Assembly: GCA_016928155.1 (NCBI GenBank)
Contig: JAFGLG010000012.1
Coordinates: 1 to 46,776 of the forward strand
DNA length: 46,776 bases
Direction of reading: 5' to 3'
From: Candidatus Woesearchaeota archaeon
GTDB taxonomy: Archaea; Nanobdellota; Nanobdellia; Woesearchaeales; JAFGLG01
Below, in pieces: positions 8,640 to 15,687 of the stretch (positions are counted from its first letter, which is position 1; each line of letters begins with the position of its first letter). Position numbers and translations under genes: made by a program. A model generated the notes under the pieces. The model was given only the letters and a program-made list of their open reading frames with translations, was not told where the DNA came from and did no database searches.

Positions 8640-9060
8640 TCATCTTATCTATGTTAGCTTGAAGTACACGAGGACTGTTGATGTCATCAAGAGCATCATC
8701 GAGCGTATCATAAACGCTTATGATTTCCTGATAGAGGGGATTCTTCAGCAGGCCCTTGATGAGGAGAGGATTTCTGAGAAGCCTGTTGCAGCGATCCAGA
8801 AGGCCGAGAAGGTCCGGGAGCTTTATTCTTCAGACGAGTCGATCATATCGAATATGGATTTCTACCTGAATCTCAGGAAGATAAACAGGGCCAAGTTCAC
8901 GCGCTTCCAGGAGTTCAGGCGCCATGTGACCATGACTGCGATTTTCGATGACAATTCCAAGCAGGAGGTCAACATAGATATAATTATGGAATACTATGGG
9001 CGGACTAAGGAGTTCTTCTCGCATGTTTCATCTTTGCTCAAGGAGGGTGAGCCGGCTTGA
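8593..9060 (+). CDS. Unknown helical protein, paired with MinD-like ATPase
   Basis: 155 residues, helical, with SLKYTRTVDVIKSIIERIINAYDFLIEGIL at the start and a structured C-terminal half (FRRHVTMTAIFDDNSKQEVNIDIIMEYY). Begins at ATG 8593 inside the preceding gene. Its TGA overlaps the TTG start of the ATPase gene, with GGAGGGTGAG just before that. The SLKYTRTVDVI pattern and length recall HEPN-type or four-helix proteins, but I cannot name the family. Both unknown genes and the ATPase look like one translationally coupled module. Confidence 0.7.
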   Translation: MNEYLNDSKQEINRADHLIYVSLKYTRTVDVIKSIIERIINAYDFLIEGILQQALDEERISEKPVAAIQKAEKVRELYSSDESIISNMDFYLNLRKINRAKFTRFQEFRRHVTMTAIFDDNSKQEVNIDIIMEYYGRTKEFFSHVSSLLKEGEPA

Positions 9061-9836
9061 CCAAGTTCATAGTGGTTGCATCCGGCAAGGGCGGTGTCGG
9101 CAAGACATCAACAGCCATAAATCTGGGAACTGCATTGGCCTCTTTCGGCAAGAAAGTCCTTGTTGTCGATGCCAATCTATCTAATCCTCATCTCAGCATT
9201 CTGTTGGGCTCTCCGACTTTGCCCATCACTTTGCATGATGTCCTCCAGGGCAGGAAGCATATCACCGAGGCTGCTTATGTCCATCCTTCAGGCCTGAAGA
9301 TAATCCCATCATGTATCTCACCGGAGAGGTTTGATCCTGCCAGGCTGCCTGAAGTGCTTGTCGACCTGCATGGCGCCACTGATCTCGTCATTGTCGACAG
9401 TTCTGCAGGCTTTTCCGCAGAGTCTGTCGCTGCCTTGCGTTCTGCTGATGAGGTGATAGTTGTCACGAGCCCGGATCTCCCTTCTGTGACTTCTGCTTTC
9501 AAGACAATAAGGCTGGCAGAGGAGGAAGGTGTCCAGGTGCTGGGTGTTGTTGTCAATAGGGTTACCGGCGATCATTTTGATATGGCTCTTGAGAATATCC
9601 ACACCCTGCTTGAGAAGCCTATTCTTGCTGTGATCCCTGAGGATCCCAATATGAGAAAGTCAGTCTATCTCAAGCACCCTATTGTGTATACCCATCCTGA
9701 TTCGCAGGCCTCAACCCATTTCAAGTATCTTGCTGCCAAGGTCCTGGGAGAGCGCTATGTTGAGACAATGGAGAAGCAGCAGAAGGACAATAAGTTCCAT
9801 CAGATGCTGAAGAAGATTGGGCTCGAGCGGCCTTGA
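9057..9836 (+). CDS. MinD/ParA-family ATPase
   Basis: 259 residues. Deviant Walker A near the N-terminus (GKGGVGKTSTAINLG), a second motif VLVVDANLSNPH and the switch segment LVIVDSSAGFSAES place it in the MinD/ParA/Mrp SIMIBI class. These ATP-driven dimers position proteins on membranes or DNA. A C-terminal amphipathic stretch (about 240-259, FHQMLKKIGLERP) could be a MinD-like membrane-targeting helix. TTG start with RBS AGGAGGGTGAG (9041-9051), overlapping the previous stop by four bases. No MinE or ParB partner is seen, so the two coupled helical proteins are the candidate partners. Confidence 0.88.
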   Translation: MTKFIVVASGKGGVGKTSTAINLGTALASFGKKVLVVDANLSNPHLSILLGSPTLPITLHDVLQGRKHITEAAYVHPSGLKIIPSCISPERFDPARLPEVLVDLHGATDLVIVDSSAGFSAESVAALRSADEVIVVTSPDLPSVTSAFKTIRLAEEEGVQVLGVVVNRVTGDHFDMALENIHTLLEKPILAVIPEDPNMRKSVYLKHPIVYTHPDSQASTHFKYLAAKVLGERYVETMEKQQKDNKFHQMLKKIGLERP

Positions 9837-9888
9837 ACCGCAAAACTTATATTGCGGCCTTTATTGATATCCCAAAAAGGGTGATAGT

Positions 9889-10458
9889 TTGTCTGAAAGG
9901 CTGAAGCAGAGATTGAGGTCAAGGGGCTGGTCAGAGGATGAGATTACTAAGATCCATAGCACACTCTATTCTGAGGCTAATCATATAAAGCATGAAAAGT
10001 TTCATCATCATTCCAGCAAGATGCTCTATTGGATAACCCTGCTTGTTCTGCTCATATGCAATTTTGCTGTCTCCCTGTTCATTGTCCCATTCCTGCTCGT
10101 GCTTAGCACTTTCTTCCTGTATGCAGTCCTTGCTGCTCTTGGTCTGGTCTTTGGTTTCCTTTTCAATCTTCTGATAACTGATATAGAGCACCTTGAGCGT
10201 CGTCATCATCTCTTTGCTGCCATCTTCATGCCTGTGGTGAGCATTGTGAATGTTTTTGTCATGATCCATATCTCGAATGTGATTGCGGGATTCTTCAAGG
10301 TCTTCATTGTTCATGATCCGTTCACTCTCAGCATTGTGTATGTTGCTGCTTTCCTTGCGCCTTATCTCACAGTCAATTATGAGATCCTGCTTGTTAGGAA
10401 GTTTGGCATAGGCACAGAGCAGGAGAAGGAGAAGATTCTTGAGCAGGGTTATCAGTAG
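9889..10458 (+). CDS. Membrane protein near the MinD-like ATPase
   Basis: 189 residues. A cytosolic N-terminus (LKQRLRSRGWSEDEITKIHSTLYSE), resembling short SAP/UBA-like helical modules, is followed by four hydrophobic segments (about 44-62, 65-90, 104-128, 140-165) and a charged tail. TTG start with AAAGGGTGAT upstream. It lies 52 bp after the ATPase on the same strand. A possible TATA (CTTATATTG near 9845) could give it its own transcript. Function unknown; membrane anchor for the MinD-like module is a guess. Confidence 0.7.
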   Translation: MSERLKQRLRSRGWSEDEITKIHSTLYSEANHIKHEKFHHHSSKMLYWITLLVLLICNFAVSLFIVPFLLVLSTFFLYAVLAALGLVFGFLFNLLITDIEHLERRHHLFAAIFMPVVSIVNVFVMIHISNVIAGFFKVFIVHDPFTLSIVYVAAFLAPYLTVNYEILLVRKFGIGTEQEKEKILEQGYQ

Positions 10459-10468
10459 GACAAGTTTT

Positions 10469-10498
10469 CTTTATAAATACCCACTATCTTTATAAATA
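10469..10498 (+). promoter_or_regulatory. Duplicated TATA box before tRNA-His
   Basis: CTTTATAAATA occurs twice, at 10469-10479 and 10488-10498, 19 bp apart. The second is correctly placed (about 27 bp) before the tRNA 5' end. The first would start transcription about 19 bp earlier or act as an auxiliary site. Confidence 0.6.
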
Positions 10499-10521
10499 AG
10501 AATCTTTCTCAAAGAATCTAT

Positions 10522-10638
10522 GGCGGCTATGGTGTAGCCTGGCAGCACACCAGACTGTGGATCTGGGAGGTTGGGTTCAAATATTGGCGCCCGGATAATA
10601 TCCATTCGAACGCCAGTGTGAAAGTCCCGATAGCCGCC
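10522..10638 (+). tRNA. tRNA-His (GTG) with a T-loop intron
   Basis: G-1 at 10522 and discriminator C73 at 10638 give the His identity pair. The acceptor GCGGCTA pairs with TAGCCGC. D stem GTGT/GCAC. Anticodon stem CCAGA/TCTGG around loop CTGTGGA with anticodon GTG. The T stem TTGGG pairs with CCCGA only after removing 43 nt (10582-10624), restoring the loop TTCAAAT. Intron position is 59/60. A helix TTCA/TGAA lies between two bulges, AA|T and AG|T, cut after the second base as in archaeal bulge-helix-bulge splicing. CCA is not encoded. Confidence 0.93.
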
Positions 10639-10710
10639 CTTCCCTTTTTCTTTATAGCTGATAATTTTCTGTTAAGGATTAGGATATATCCAACATTCCT
10701 TAAATGCCGA

Positions 10711-10750
10711 AATATGTTCAGATATACTCAGATATACTCAAATATATCCA
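10711..10750. repeat. Four tandem 10-bp repeats
   Basis: Units are AATATGTTCA, GATATACTCA, GATATACTCA and AATATATCCA, about one DNA turn each, ending 34 bp before the TATA box of the ribosomal operon. A related palindromic GGATATATCC lies at 10682-10691. The position fits an upstream activator or a curved-DNA element, but no factor is known. Confidence 0.6.
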
Positions 10751-10783
10751 AAAGAGCATATATGAAAATAAATAAAAAGTAAT

Positions 10784-10793
10784 CTTTTTAAAC
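10784..10793 (+). promoter_or_regulatory. TATA box of the ribosomal protein operon
   Basis: CTTTTTAAAC predicts initiation near 10818 and a leader of about 107 nt, unusually long for this window, where most first genes are leaderless. Confidence 0.6.
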
Positions 10794-10853
10794 CACCACA
10801 CTAAATCATCAAAATTGACAATAAGCCCGAGTTCAGATGGACTGAGCGATTCT

Positions 10854-10880
10854 AGGGCTCTAAAGCGATTTTAGAGTTCT
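10854..10880 (+). promoter_or_regulatory. Leader hairpin upstream of uS13
   Basis: AGGGCTCTAAA (10854-10864) pairs with TTTAGAGTTCT (10870-10880), eleven pairs including two G-U, loop GCGAT. In bacteria the alpha operon is autoregulated by S4 binding its leader. A similar role here is only an inference from gene order and leader structure. Confidence 0.4.
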
Positions 10881-10924
10881 ATTTTGCTCATAAGGGCCAT
10901 AAAAAACAGAGAATTGATTCAAAA

Positions 10925-11401
10925 ATGGCAGAACAAGCGAATTACAAGCACCTTGTAAGGATTGCAAATACTGATTTGGATGGTTCTAAAGCTATTAGCA
11001 TCGCGCTCACAAAGATCAAAGGGGTCGGCAAGATGTATGCCAACATGGTATGCATTGTTGCTAAGGTTCCGAAGACAGAGAAGGCCGGTGTCATTGCTGA
11101 TGAGAAGGTGCGCCTCATGGAAGAGGTCATCCAGAATCCTGCCAAGTTCAAGGTCCCTTCGTGGATGATGAACAGGAGGAGAGATATCTATGATGGTGCA
11201 GACAAGCACCTGATAACTTCTGATCTCACATTCCAGAAAGATAATGATATCAAGACCCTGAAGAAGATAAGATGTTACAGGGGGGTTAGGCATATGGATA
11301 ACCTGCCTGTCAGGGGTCAGAGGACAAAATCGAATTTCAGGCGTAACAAGGGGAAAGTGCAGGGCGTCAAGAAGAATAAAGATGCCAAGGCAGGGAAGTG
11401 A
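10925..11401 (+). CDS. rps13: Ribosomal protein uS13
   Basis: 158 residues, normal for archaeal/eukaryotic S13. Carries the helix-two-turn-helix region (IALTKIKGVGKMYANMVC) and the C-terminal signature of the 30S head (RHMDNLPVRGQRTKSNFRR). It contacts the P-site tRNA and the 50S subunit. First gene of the archaeal operon uS13-uS4-uS11-Rpo3. Start ATG 10925 has no strong ribosome binding site. uS4 follows after 4 bases. Confidence 0.97.
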   Translation: MAEQANYKHLVRIANTDLDGSKAISIALTKIKGVGKMYANMVCIVAKVPKTEKAGVIADEKVRLMEEVIQNPAKFKVPSWMMNRRRDIYDGADKHLITSDLTFQKDNDIKTLKKIRCYRGVRHMDNLPVRGQRTKSNFRRNKGKVQGVKKNKDAKAGK

Positions 11402-11405
11402 TTGA

Positions 11406-12176
11406 ATGGGTGACCCTAGAAAACACAGGAAGAAGTATGCTTCTCCGAGTCATCCTTGGCAGAAAGAGAGGATTGTCGAAGAGCAGGCGTTGTGCAAGGA
11501 GTATGGTATTGTAACTAAGAAAGAGATCTGGAAGGCCAACTCGATACTGAGGGATATTGCCCATCAGTCCAAGAAACTTATCGCTGCAAGGGGTGTTCAG
11601 GCTGATAGGGAGAAGGCACAGCTCATCAAGAGGGCCTCAAGACTTGGTTTTGTCTCAGAGAACGCTACCCTGGATGACCTGCTGGGTCTGACGCTTAAGA
11701 ATATTCTTGACAGGCGATTGCAGACGATTGTCTTTAGGAAAGGCATCGCAAAATCTGCTAAGCAGGCGCGCCAGTTCATCACTCATAATCATATAAAAGT
11801 CGGTGATAATGTAGTTACATCGCCTGGCAGTATTGTCCCTAAAGGCTTCGAGCCACTTGTCAGGGTGAGAGAGAATTCTGTCCTTGCTGATGAGAACCAC
11901 CCGGAGAGGGCTGTTGCCCCTTCTGCTGAGTCTGTCGCCGAGGATGCCAAGAAGAAGGATGCAGAGAAGGCACAATCAGGGAAGGCTGAGAAGAAAGTGG
12001 ATGAAAAGCACAGGGATGGCAAGAAGCGGGATGAGAAGAAAGCGAGAGAGAAGAGAAGTAGTGAGAAGAGCGGCAGTGAGATGAAAGGCAGTGAGAAGAG
12101 CGGCAGTGAGACGAAATCTGAAGAAGGGAAGAAAGATGAGATTCATGATTCTGAGAAAAAGGCTGGTGATGAATGA
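11406..12176 (+). CDS. rps4: Ribosomal protein uS4 with long charged tail
   Basis: 256 residues. The family core is about 1-165: [11 protein letters not shown] opening and an S4 RNA-binding domain ([30 protein letters not shown]). It nucleates 30S body assembly. Residues about 170-256 form a Lys/Glu/Ser-rich extension with repeated EKSGSE units. At DNA level an 18-bp unit GAGAAGAGCGGCAGTGAG occurs twice (12063-12080 and 12093-12110), so the tail grew by slippage or duplication. Archaeal S4 is usually about 170-190 aa. The stop overlaps the uS11 start by four bases. Confidence 0.95.
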   Translation: MGDPRKHRKKYASPSHPWQKERIVEEQALCKEYGIVTKKEIWKANSILRDIAHQSKKLIAARGVQADREKAQLIKRASRLGFVSENATLDDLLGLTLKNILDRRLQTIVFRKGIAKSAKQARQFITHNHIKVGDNVVTSPGSIVPKGFEPLVRVRENSVLADENHPERAVAPSAESVAEDAKKKDAEKAQSGKAEKKVDEKHRDGKKRDEKKAREKRSSEKSGSEMKGSEKSGSETKSEEGKKDEIHDSEKKAGDE

Positions 12177-12646
12177 TGCCGGATGACAGGTCAAGACCTA
12201 GGGGACGGTTTGTCAAGAGGACAGGTCCTGATGAGAAGACCATAGAGAGGAAATTTGGTCCTGTGAGATGGGGCATCGCGCATATTTATTCATCTTATAA
12301 TAATACCATAATCCACATTACTGATATAACAGGCACTGAGACCATTTCAAAAGCTTCTGGAGGGATGGTAGTGAAGTCTGACAGGATGGAATCTTCGCCT
12401 ACAGCAGCGATGATTGCAGCGAAGAAAGCTGCTGAAGGTGCAAGGGAGAAAGGCATCACAGGCATCCATGTAAGGATCAAAGCACCTGGAGGGCATAATG
12501 GCCCTAACAATCCTGGTCCTGGTGCTCAGGCTGCTGTCAGGGCTCTTTCCAGGATGGGCCTGAGGATCGGTGTCATTGACGACGTCACTGCTGTGCCGCA
12601 TGACGGCTGCAGGAAGAAAGGCGGTAAAAGAGGCAGAAGGGTTTAA
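12173..12646 (+). CDS. rps11: Ribosomal protein uS11
   Basis: 157 residues. The platform protein of the 30S subunit, near the mRNA exit. Typical strings are [37 protein letters not shown] and the C-terminal GGKRGRRV. The start may be ATG 12173 (overlapping the uS4 stop) or 12176; the N-terminal RPRGRF extension is an archaeal feature. Rpo3 starts one base after the stop. Confidence 0.97.
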   Translation: MMPDDRSRPRGRFVKRTGPDEKTIERKFGPVRWGIAHIYSSYNNTIIHITDITGTETISKASGGMVVKSDRMESSPTAAMIAAKKAAEGAREKGITGIHVRIKAPGGHNGPNNPGPGAQAAVRALSRMGLRIGVIDDVTAVPHDGCRKKGGKRGRRV

Positions 12647-12647
12647 T

Positions 12648-13415
12648 ATGGATATCAAGCTTATAGACAAGGAGAATGGGAGGATTACGTTTGCTGTTAC
12701 AGGGACCTCGCCTGCTTTTGTCAACATGATGAGGCGTGCCATCATTGAGGAAGTCCCCACAATGGCCATGGAAGATATCGAGATAAGGCAGAACTCATCT
12801 GCGCTTTATGATGAGATGGTTGCCTTGAGATTGGGCCTCATCCCTATGAAGACTGATCTGGATACGTATAACGTCAGGGATCAGTGCACGTGCAGCAATG
12901 AAGGTTGTGCGAAGTGCCAGGTCAAGATCACGCTTAAGGCAGAGGGTCCGGGAACGGTGTATGCATCTGATTTGCAGTCAAAGGACCCGGCCATTGTTCC
13001 TGTTTTCCCGAAGACCCCGATATTGAAGCTGATCAAGGAGCAGTCCATCGAGCTCGAGGCAACTGCAGTTTTGGGGAGAGGGAAGGATCATGTCAAATGG
13101 GCGCCTGCTCTTGCCTACTATAGGAATTATCCTGTTGTCGACATAAAGGGCGCCGAGAAATGCGTCAAGGCGAAAGAGGTTTGTCCGGCTGATGTCTTTG
13201 ATGTTAAGTCAGGCAAGCTTTCAGTGAAGAATCCTGAAGCCTGCATACTCTGCGGCGCTTGCGTTGATGAATGCGATGGCATAAAGCTGAACATGGATAA
13301 TAAGGATTTCATTTTTACGATCGAGCCTTGGGGTCAGTTGCCTTGTGATGTGATTGTTCAGAAGGCATCTGAGATTGTCAACCAGCAGTTTGATGAGTTT
13401 GTCAAGCTCCTCTGA
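12648..13415 (+). CDS. rpoD: RNA polymerase subunit Rpo3 (D) with Fe-S domain
   Basis: 255 residues from ATG 12648; the frame is open further upstream, but that overlaps uS11. The alpha-like assembly subunit pairs with Rpo11, Rpo10 and Rpo12 to start polymerase assembly. Dimerisation segment NMMRRAIIEEVPTMA, then a four-Cys set (80, 82, 87, 90) in the insert. A ferredoxin-like domain has Cys 179, 199, 202 and 205 placed like the single 4Fe-4S cluster ligands of Sulfolobus Rpo3. Cys 172 and 209 are additional. Cluster retention suggests a redox-sensitive or structural role in polymerase assembly. Confidence 0.96.
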   Translation: MDIKLIDKENGRITFAVTGTSPAFVNMMRRAIIEEVPTMAMEDIEIRQNSSALYDEMVALRLGLIPMKTDLDTYNVRDQCTCSNEGCAKCQVKITLKAEGPGTVYASDLQSKDPAIVPVFPKTPILKLIKEQSIELEATAVLGRGKDHVKWAPALAYYRNYPVVDIKGAEKCVKAKEVCPADVFDVKSGKLSVKNPEACILCGACVDECDGIKLNMDNKDFIFTIEPWGQLPCDVIVQKASEIVNQQFDEFVKLL

Positions 13416-13518
13416 TGCGGGAGGCGAAGCAGTTTTCGCTTTCGTGATTAAATGAGTCAGCGGGGCTGAAGCAAAGCGCGAGTCCCGCTTGAGCGCGGTG
13501 TCGGCTGACGCTTCAATT
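13416..13518. other. Structured gap between rpoD and tRNA-Leu
   Basis: No coding frame. A small hairpin GCGAA/TTCGC (13424-13439) may end the rpoD message. A larger fold follows: GCGGGGCT (13460-13467) pairs with AGTCCCGC (13481-13488), eight pairs with one G-U. It is enclosed by GTCA (13456-13459) and TGAC (13506-13509). It ends ten bases before the tRNA 5' end. It could be a small RNA or a leader processed with the tRNA; no C/D or H/ACA boxes were convincingly found. Confidence 0.4.
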
Positions 13519-13632
13519 GCGGGGGTAGCAAAGTCTGGTCAAATGCGCAAGGTTGAGGGCCTTGTCCCTTAGTGGGTTCCTGGGTTCGAAGCACAATCCC
13601 TCCGGGGTTGTGGGAAAGTCCCAGCTCCCGCA
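13519..13632 (+). tRNA. tRNA-Leu (GAG) with a T-loop intron
   Basis: Class II tRNA. Acceptor GCGGGGG pairs with CTCCCGC (one G-U), discriminator A. D stem GCA/TGC. Anticodon stem CAAGG/CCTTG around TTGAGGG (anticodon GAG at 13555-13557). Long variable arm with a CCC/GGG stem. The T stem CTGGG/CCCAG closes only if 28 nt (13591-13618) are removed, giving loop TTCGAAT. The intron at 59/60 forms a 9-bp hairpin (CACAATCCC/GGGGTTGTG). TTC/GAA separates bulges AA|G and AG|T. The position before eL18 matches haloarchaeal gene order. CCA is not encoded. Confidence 0.93.
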
Positions 13633-13713
13633 TGAACTCCCGCATCAATATACCTAAGGAGAATATGCATAAGGAGAGTCAAGGAAGATCAAGAAGGATA
13701 TAAGGAAGAGAGC

Positions 13714-14073
13714 ATGAGAAGGACAGGACCGATGAATCGGAATGCGAAGAGTCTGATTGATTCGCTTAGGAAGCTCTCTATCGAGCAGAAGGTCAATATC
13801 TGGAAGAGGATTGCTTCTGATCTTGAGAAGCCTTCACGCCAGAGGAGGATTGTGAATCTTTCTAAGATAGACCAGTATGCTAAGGAGAACGAGACTGTCA
13901 TTGTCCCTGGCAAGGTCCTCGGTAATGGCGAGCTCTCTAAGAGTGTCACAGTTGCTGCCTTCTCTTTTTCAGAGCAGGCTAAGGACAAGATTTCGAAGAA
14001 GGGATCATTTTTATCTATCAATGAGCTGGCCCAGAAGAATCCGAAGGGCTCAAGAGTGAGGATTTTAGGATGA
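13714..14073 (+). CDS. rpl18e: Ribosomal protein eL18
   Basis: 119 residues, the usual archaeal length. Strings such as RTGPMNRNAKSLIDSLRKLS and the conserved VIVPGKVLGNGELSKSVTVAA identify it. A 50S protein absent from bacteria. The gap from tRNA-Leu (13633-13713) is purine-rich with AAGGA-type motifs but no clear TATA box, so co-transcription with the tRNA is likely. Overlaps uL13 by four bases (ATGA). Confidence 0.95.
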   Translation: MRRTGPMNRNAKSLIDSLRKLSIEQKVNIWKRIASDLEKPSRQRRIVNLSKIDQYAKENETVIVPGKVLGNGELSKSVTVAAFSFSEQAKDKISKKGSFLSINELAQKNPKGSRVRILG

Positions 14074-14486
14074 TTGTCGACGCAACTGACCTGATTGTCG
14101 GAAGGATGGCGACTAGGATTGCCAAGATGGCTTTGTTAGGCGAGAAAGTGGATGTCGTCAACTGCGAGAAGGCCATAATCACTGGAAGCAGGAGGCAGAT
14201 CCTTGCGAGGTATTTCCAGAAGAGGAATTTCGGCGAGCCTTTGAAGGGCCCTGTCCAGTTCAGGATGCCTGACAGGTTTGTCAGGAGGATAATCAGGGGA
14301 ATGCTGCCTCACAAGAAGGAGAAAGGAAAGGTCGCTTTCAAGAGGATCATGTGCTATATTGGTGTTCCTGATGAGTTCAAGGACCAGAAGCTCGAGACTT
14401 TTGAGGACGCAAATGTCAGGAAGATCAAGAACACTAGATTTACTACCATACTGGATATATCAAGGGAGATAGGTGCTAAGATATGA
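14070..14486 (+). CDS. rpl13: Ribosomal protein uL13
   Basis: 138 residues. Starts MIVDATDLIVGRMATRIAK; contains VNCEKAIITGSRRQ and RRIIRGMLPHKKEKG, the family signature. An early-assembly 50S protein. ATGA overlaps on both sides couple it to eL18 and uS9. Confidence 0.96.
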   Translation: MIVDATDLIVGRMATRIAKMALLGEKVDVVNCEKAIITGSRRQILARYFQKRNFGEPLKGPVQFRMPDRFVRRIIRGMLPHKKEKGKVAFKRIMCYIGVPDEFKDQKLETFEDANVRKIKNTRFTTILDISREIGAKI

Positions 14487-14881
14487 AAGTCGTTCATGTT
14501 GCTGGTAAGAGGAAGAGGGCTATCGCTAGGGCCACTGCTCGTGAGGGCAATGGTGTCATCAGGATGAACAGGCAGCTGATTGATACCATCGAGCCTGAGA
14601 TGTACAGGCTCAGGTTGAGGGAGCCTCTGCTCTTGGCAGGTGATCTGGCTGGGAAGGTTGATATCTCTGTCAATGTTATCGGCGGCGGAGCTTCAGGCCA
14701 GGTAGAGGCTGCTCGTCTTGCAATCGCAAGGGCTCTTGTGGAGTTCTCTGGCAAGGATGTTCTTAAGAATAAGTTCTTGGAGTATGACAGGAACCTGCTT
14801 GTCGCTGATGTGCGAAGGAAAGAGACCAGGAAGCCTAACGATTCCAAAGCAAGGGCCAAGCGCCAGAAGTCATACAGGTGA
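14483..14881 (+). CDS. rps9: Ribosomal protein uS9
   Basis: 132 residues. VAGKRKRAIARATAREGNG opening, GGGASGQVEAARLAIARAL in the middle, and the C-terminal tail KARAKRQKSYR that reaches the P-site tRNA anticodon in the 30S head. Typical archaeal length. Followed after four bases by Rpo10. Confidence 0.96.
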   Translation: MKVVHVAGKRKRAIARATAREGNGVIRMNRQLIDTIEPEMYRLRLREPLLLAGDLAGKVDISVNVIGGGASGQVEAARLAIARALVEFSGKDVLKNKFLEYDRNLLVADVRRKETRKPNDSKARAKRQKSYR

Positions 14882-14885
14882 TCTG

Positions 14886-15083
14886 ATGATAATTCCGATA
14901 AGATGCTGGAGTTGCGGAAAGCCGGTCGCTCATCTCTGGGATGAGTATGAAGAAAGGGTCAAGAAAGGCGAGGAGATCAAGAAGGTCCTTGATGACCTTG
15001 GTCTCGAGAGATATTGCTGCAGGCAGACTTTCATGGGTCAGGTCAACCTGATTGACATGGCTGCCAACTTCAAGAAGTTCTGA
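14886..15083 (+). CDS. rpoN: RNA polymerase subunit Rpo10 (N)
   Basis: 65 residues from ATG 14886; the frame is open upstream through uS9, but MIIPIRCWSCGKPVAHLW is the exact family N-terminus. Zinc is bound by Cys 7, 10, 44 and 45 (CWSC and CC). Part of the Rpo3-Rpo11-Rpo10-Rpo12 assembly platform, which explains its place in this operon. Last gene of the block. Confidence 0.96.
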   Translation: MIIPIRCWSCGKPVAHLWDEYEERVKKGEEIKKVLDDLGLERYCCRQTFMGQVNLIDMAANFKKF

Positions 15084-15092
15084 TTGAGGATT

Positions 15093-15190
15093 TTGTTTTT
15101 TTCGGATCTTCTTCGCTTTTTGTTTATCTTTATGGTATTTCTCTCGTCAGTACCGGATTTTTTGTAGTTTCTCTTTTATTTTTTCGTCTT
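15093..15190 (+). terminator. T-rich terminator of the ribosomal operon
   Basis: Several runs of 5-7 T (TTTTGTTTTTTTC, CTTTTTG, GATTTTTTG, ATTTTTTC) lie in 100 bp downstream of rpoN with no strong hairpin. Archaeal polymerase stops at such T-tracts. No gene is visible here. Confidence 0.55.
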
Positions 15191-15233
15191 TTTCCTGCAA
15201 ACTTTCTTTAATAGCCTAATTATTGATTAGGTC

Positions 15234-15602
15234 ATGTCCTTTTTGAAGTATCTGGCTGTTGTTGTATCAGGTTTTTCCTTAGCTGCGTGTCTTTGTCAGG
15301 AACCAAAGCAATACTTTGATCTCATGGAAATTTATGATGATAGACATCTTGAAAGCATCGGAAGAGGTTGCGGCTGCATTGATCGCATCGAAGGCACAAT
15401 TGCCCATCTCATTACAGAAGATTATTATTCAGTCTTCTTTGACTTCAGGGTTGTCAGGCTTGACAGGTATTATAGGGAAGGTGACTGTCTTGATATGGTT
15501 TGTTCTCCTGAAGGCATCCGGCTTTTTTATGATGAGAAGAAAACCATGAGTCTGAAGAGTGATATTGAACACTTGATTGATAAGCTTAAGGCTAGAGAGT
15601 GA
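15234..15602 (+). CDS. Small putative lipoprotein
   Basis: 122 residues. An N-terminal hydrophobic segment (FLKYLAVVVSGFSLAAC) ends in a lipobox-like LAAC, so the mature protein may start at Cys 19 on the outer face of the membrane. The rest has CGC and two more Cys (DCLDMVC), mixed alpha/beta. No family recognised. A TATA-like CTTTAATAG (about 15207) 25 bp upstream gives a leaderless message. Confidence 0.65.
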   Translation: MSFLKYLAVVVSGFSLAACLCQEPKQYFDLMEIYDDRHLESIGRGCGCIDRIEGTIAHLITEDYYSVFFDFRVVRLDRYYREGDCLDMVCSPEGIRLFYDEKKTMSLKSDIEHLIDKLKARE

Positions 15603-15687
15603 TTAACTGATCTGCACTGGTGCTTTCAGCACAGATGGTTGTTTACCTAGATAACCTTTATAAATTATCTGTCGTTTCTTTTCTCTT

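Larger units (their letters stand above)
10639..10924 (+). other. AT-rich intergenic region before the ribosomal operon
   Basis: No coding frame is supported. It holds the end of the tRNA-His transcript (T-rich at 10641-10653), a tandem 10-bp repeat (10711-10750), the S13 operon TATA box (10784-10793), and a roughly 107-nt leader containing an 11-bp hairpin (10854-10880). Confidence 0.6.

Noticed and set aside
10711-10750. Possible CRISPR array
   Set aside because: Units are 10 bp with no spacers.
12570-12647. Upstream start for rpoD
   Set aside because: It is inside uS11. The protein family begins at the ATG at 12648.
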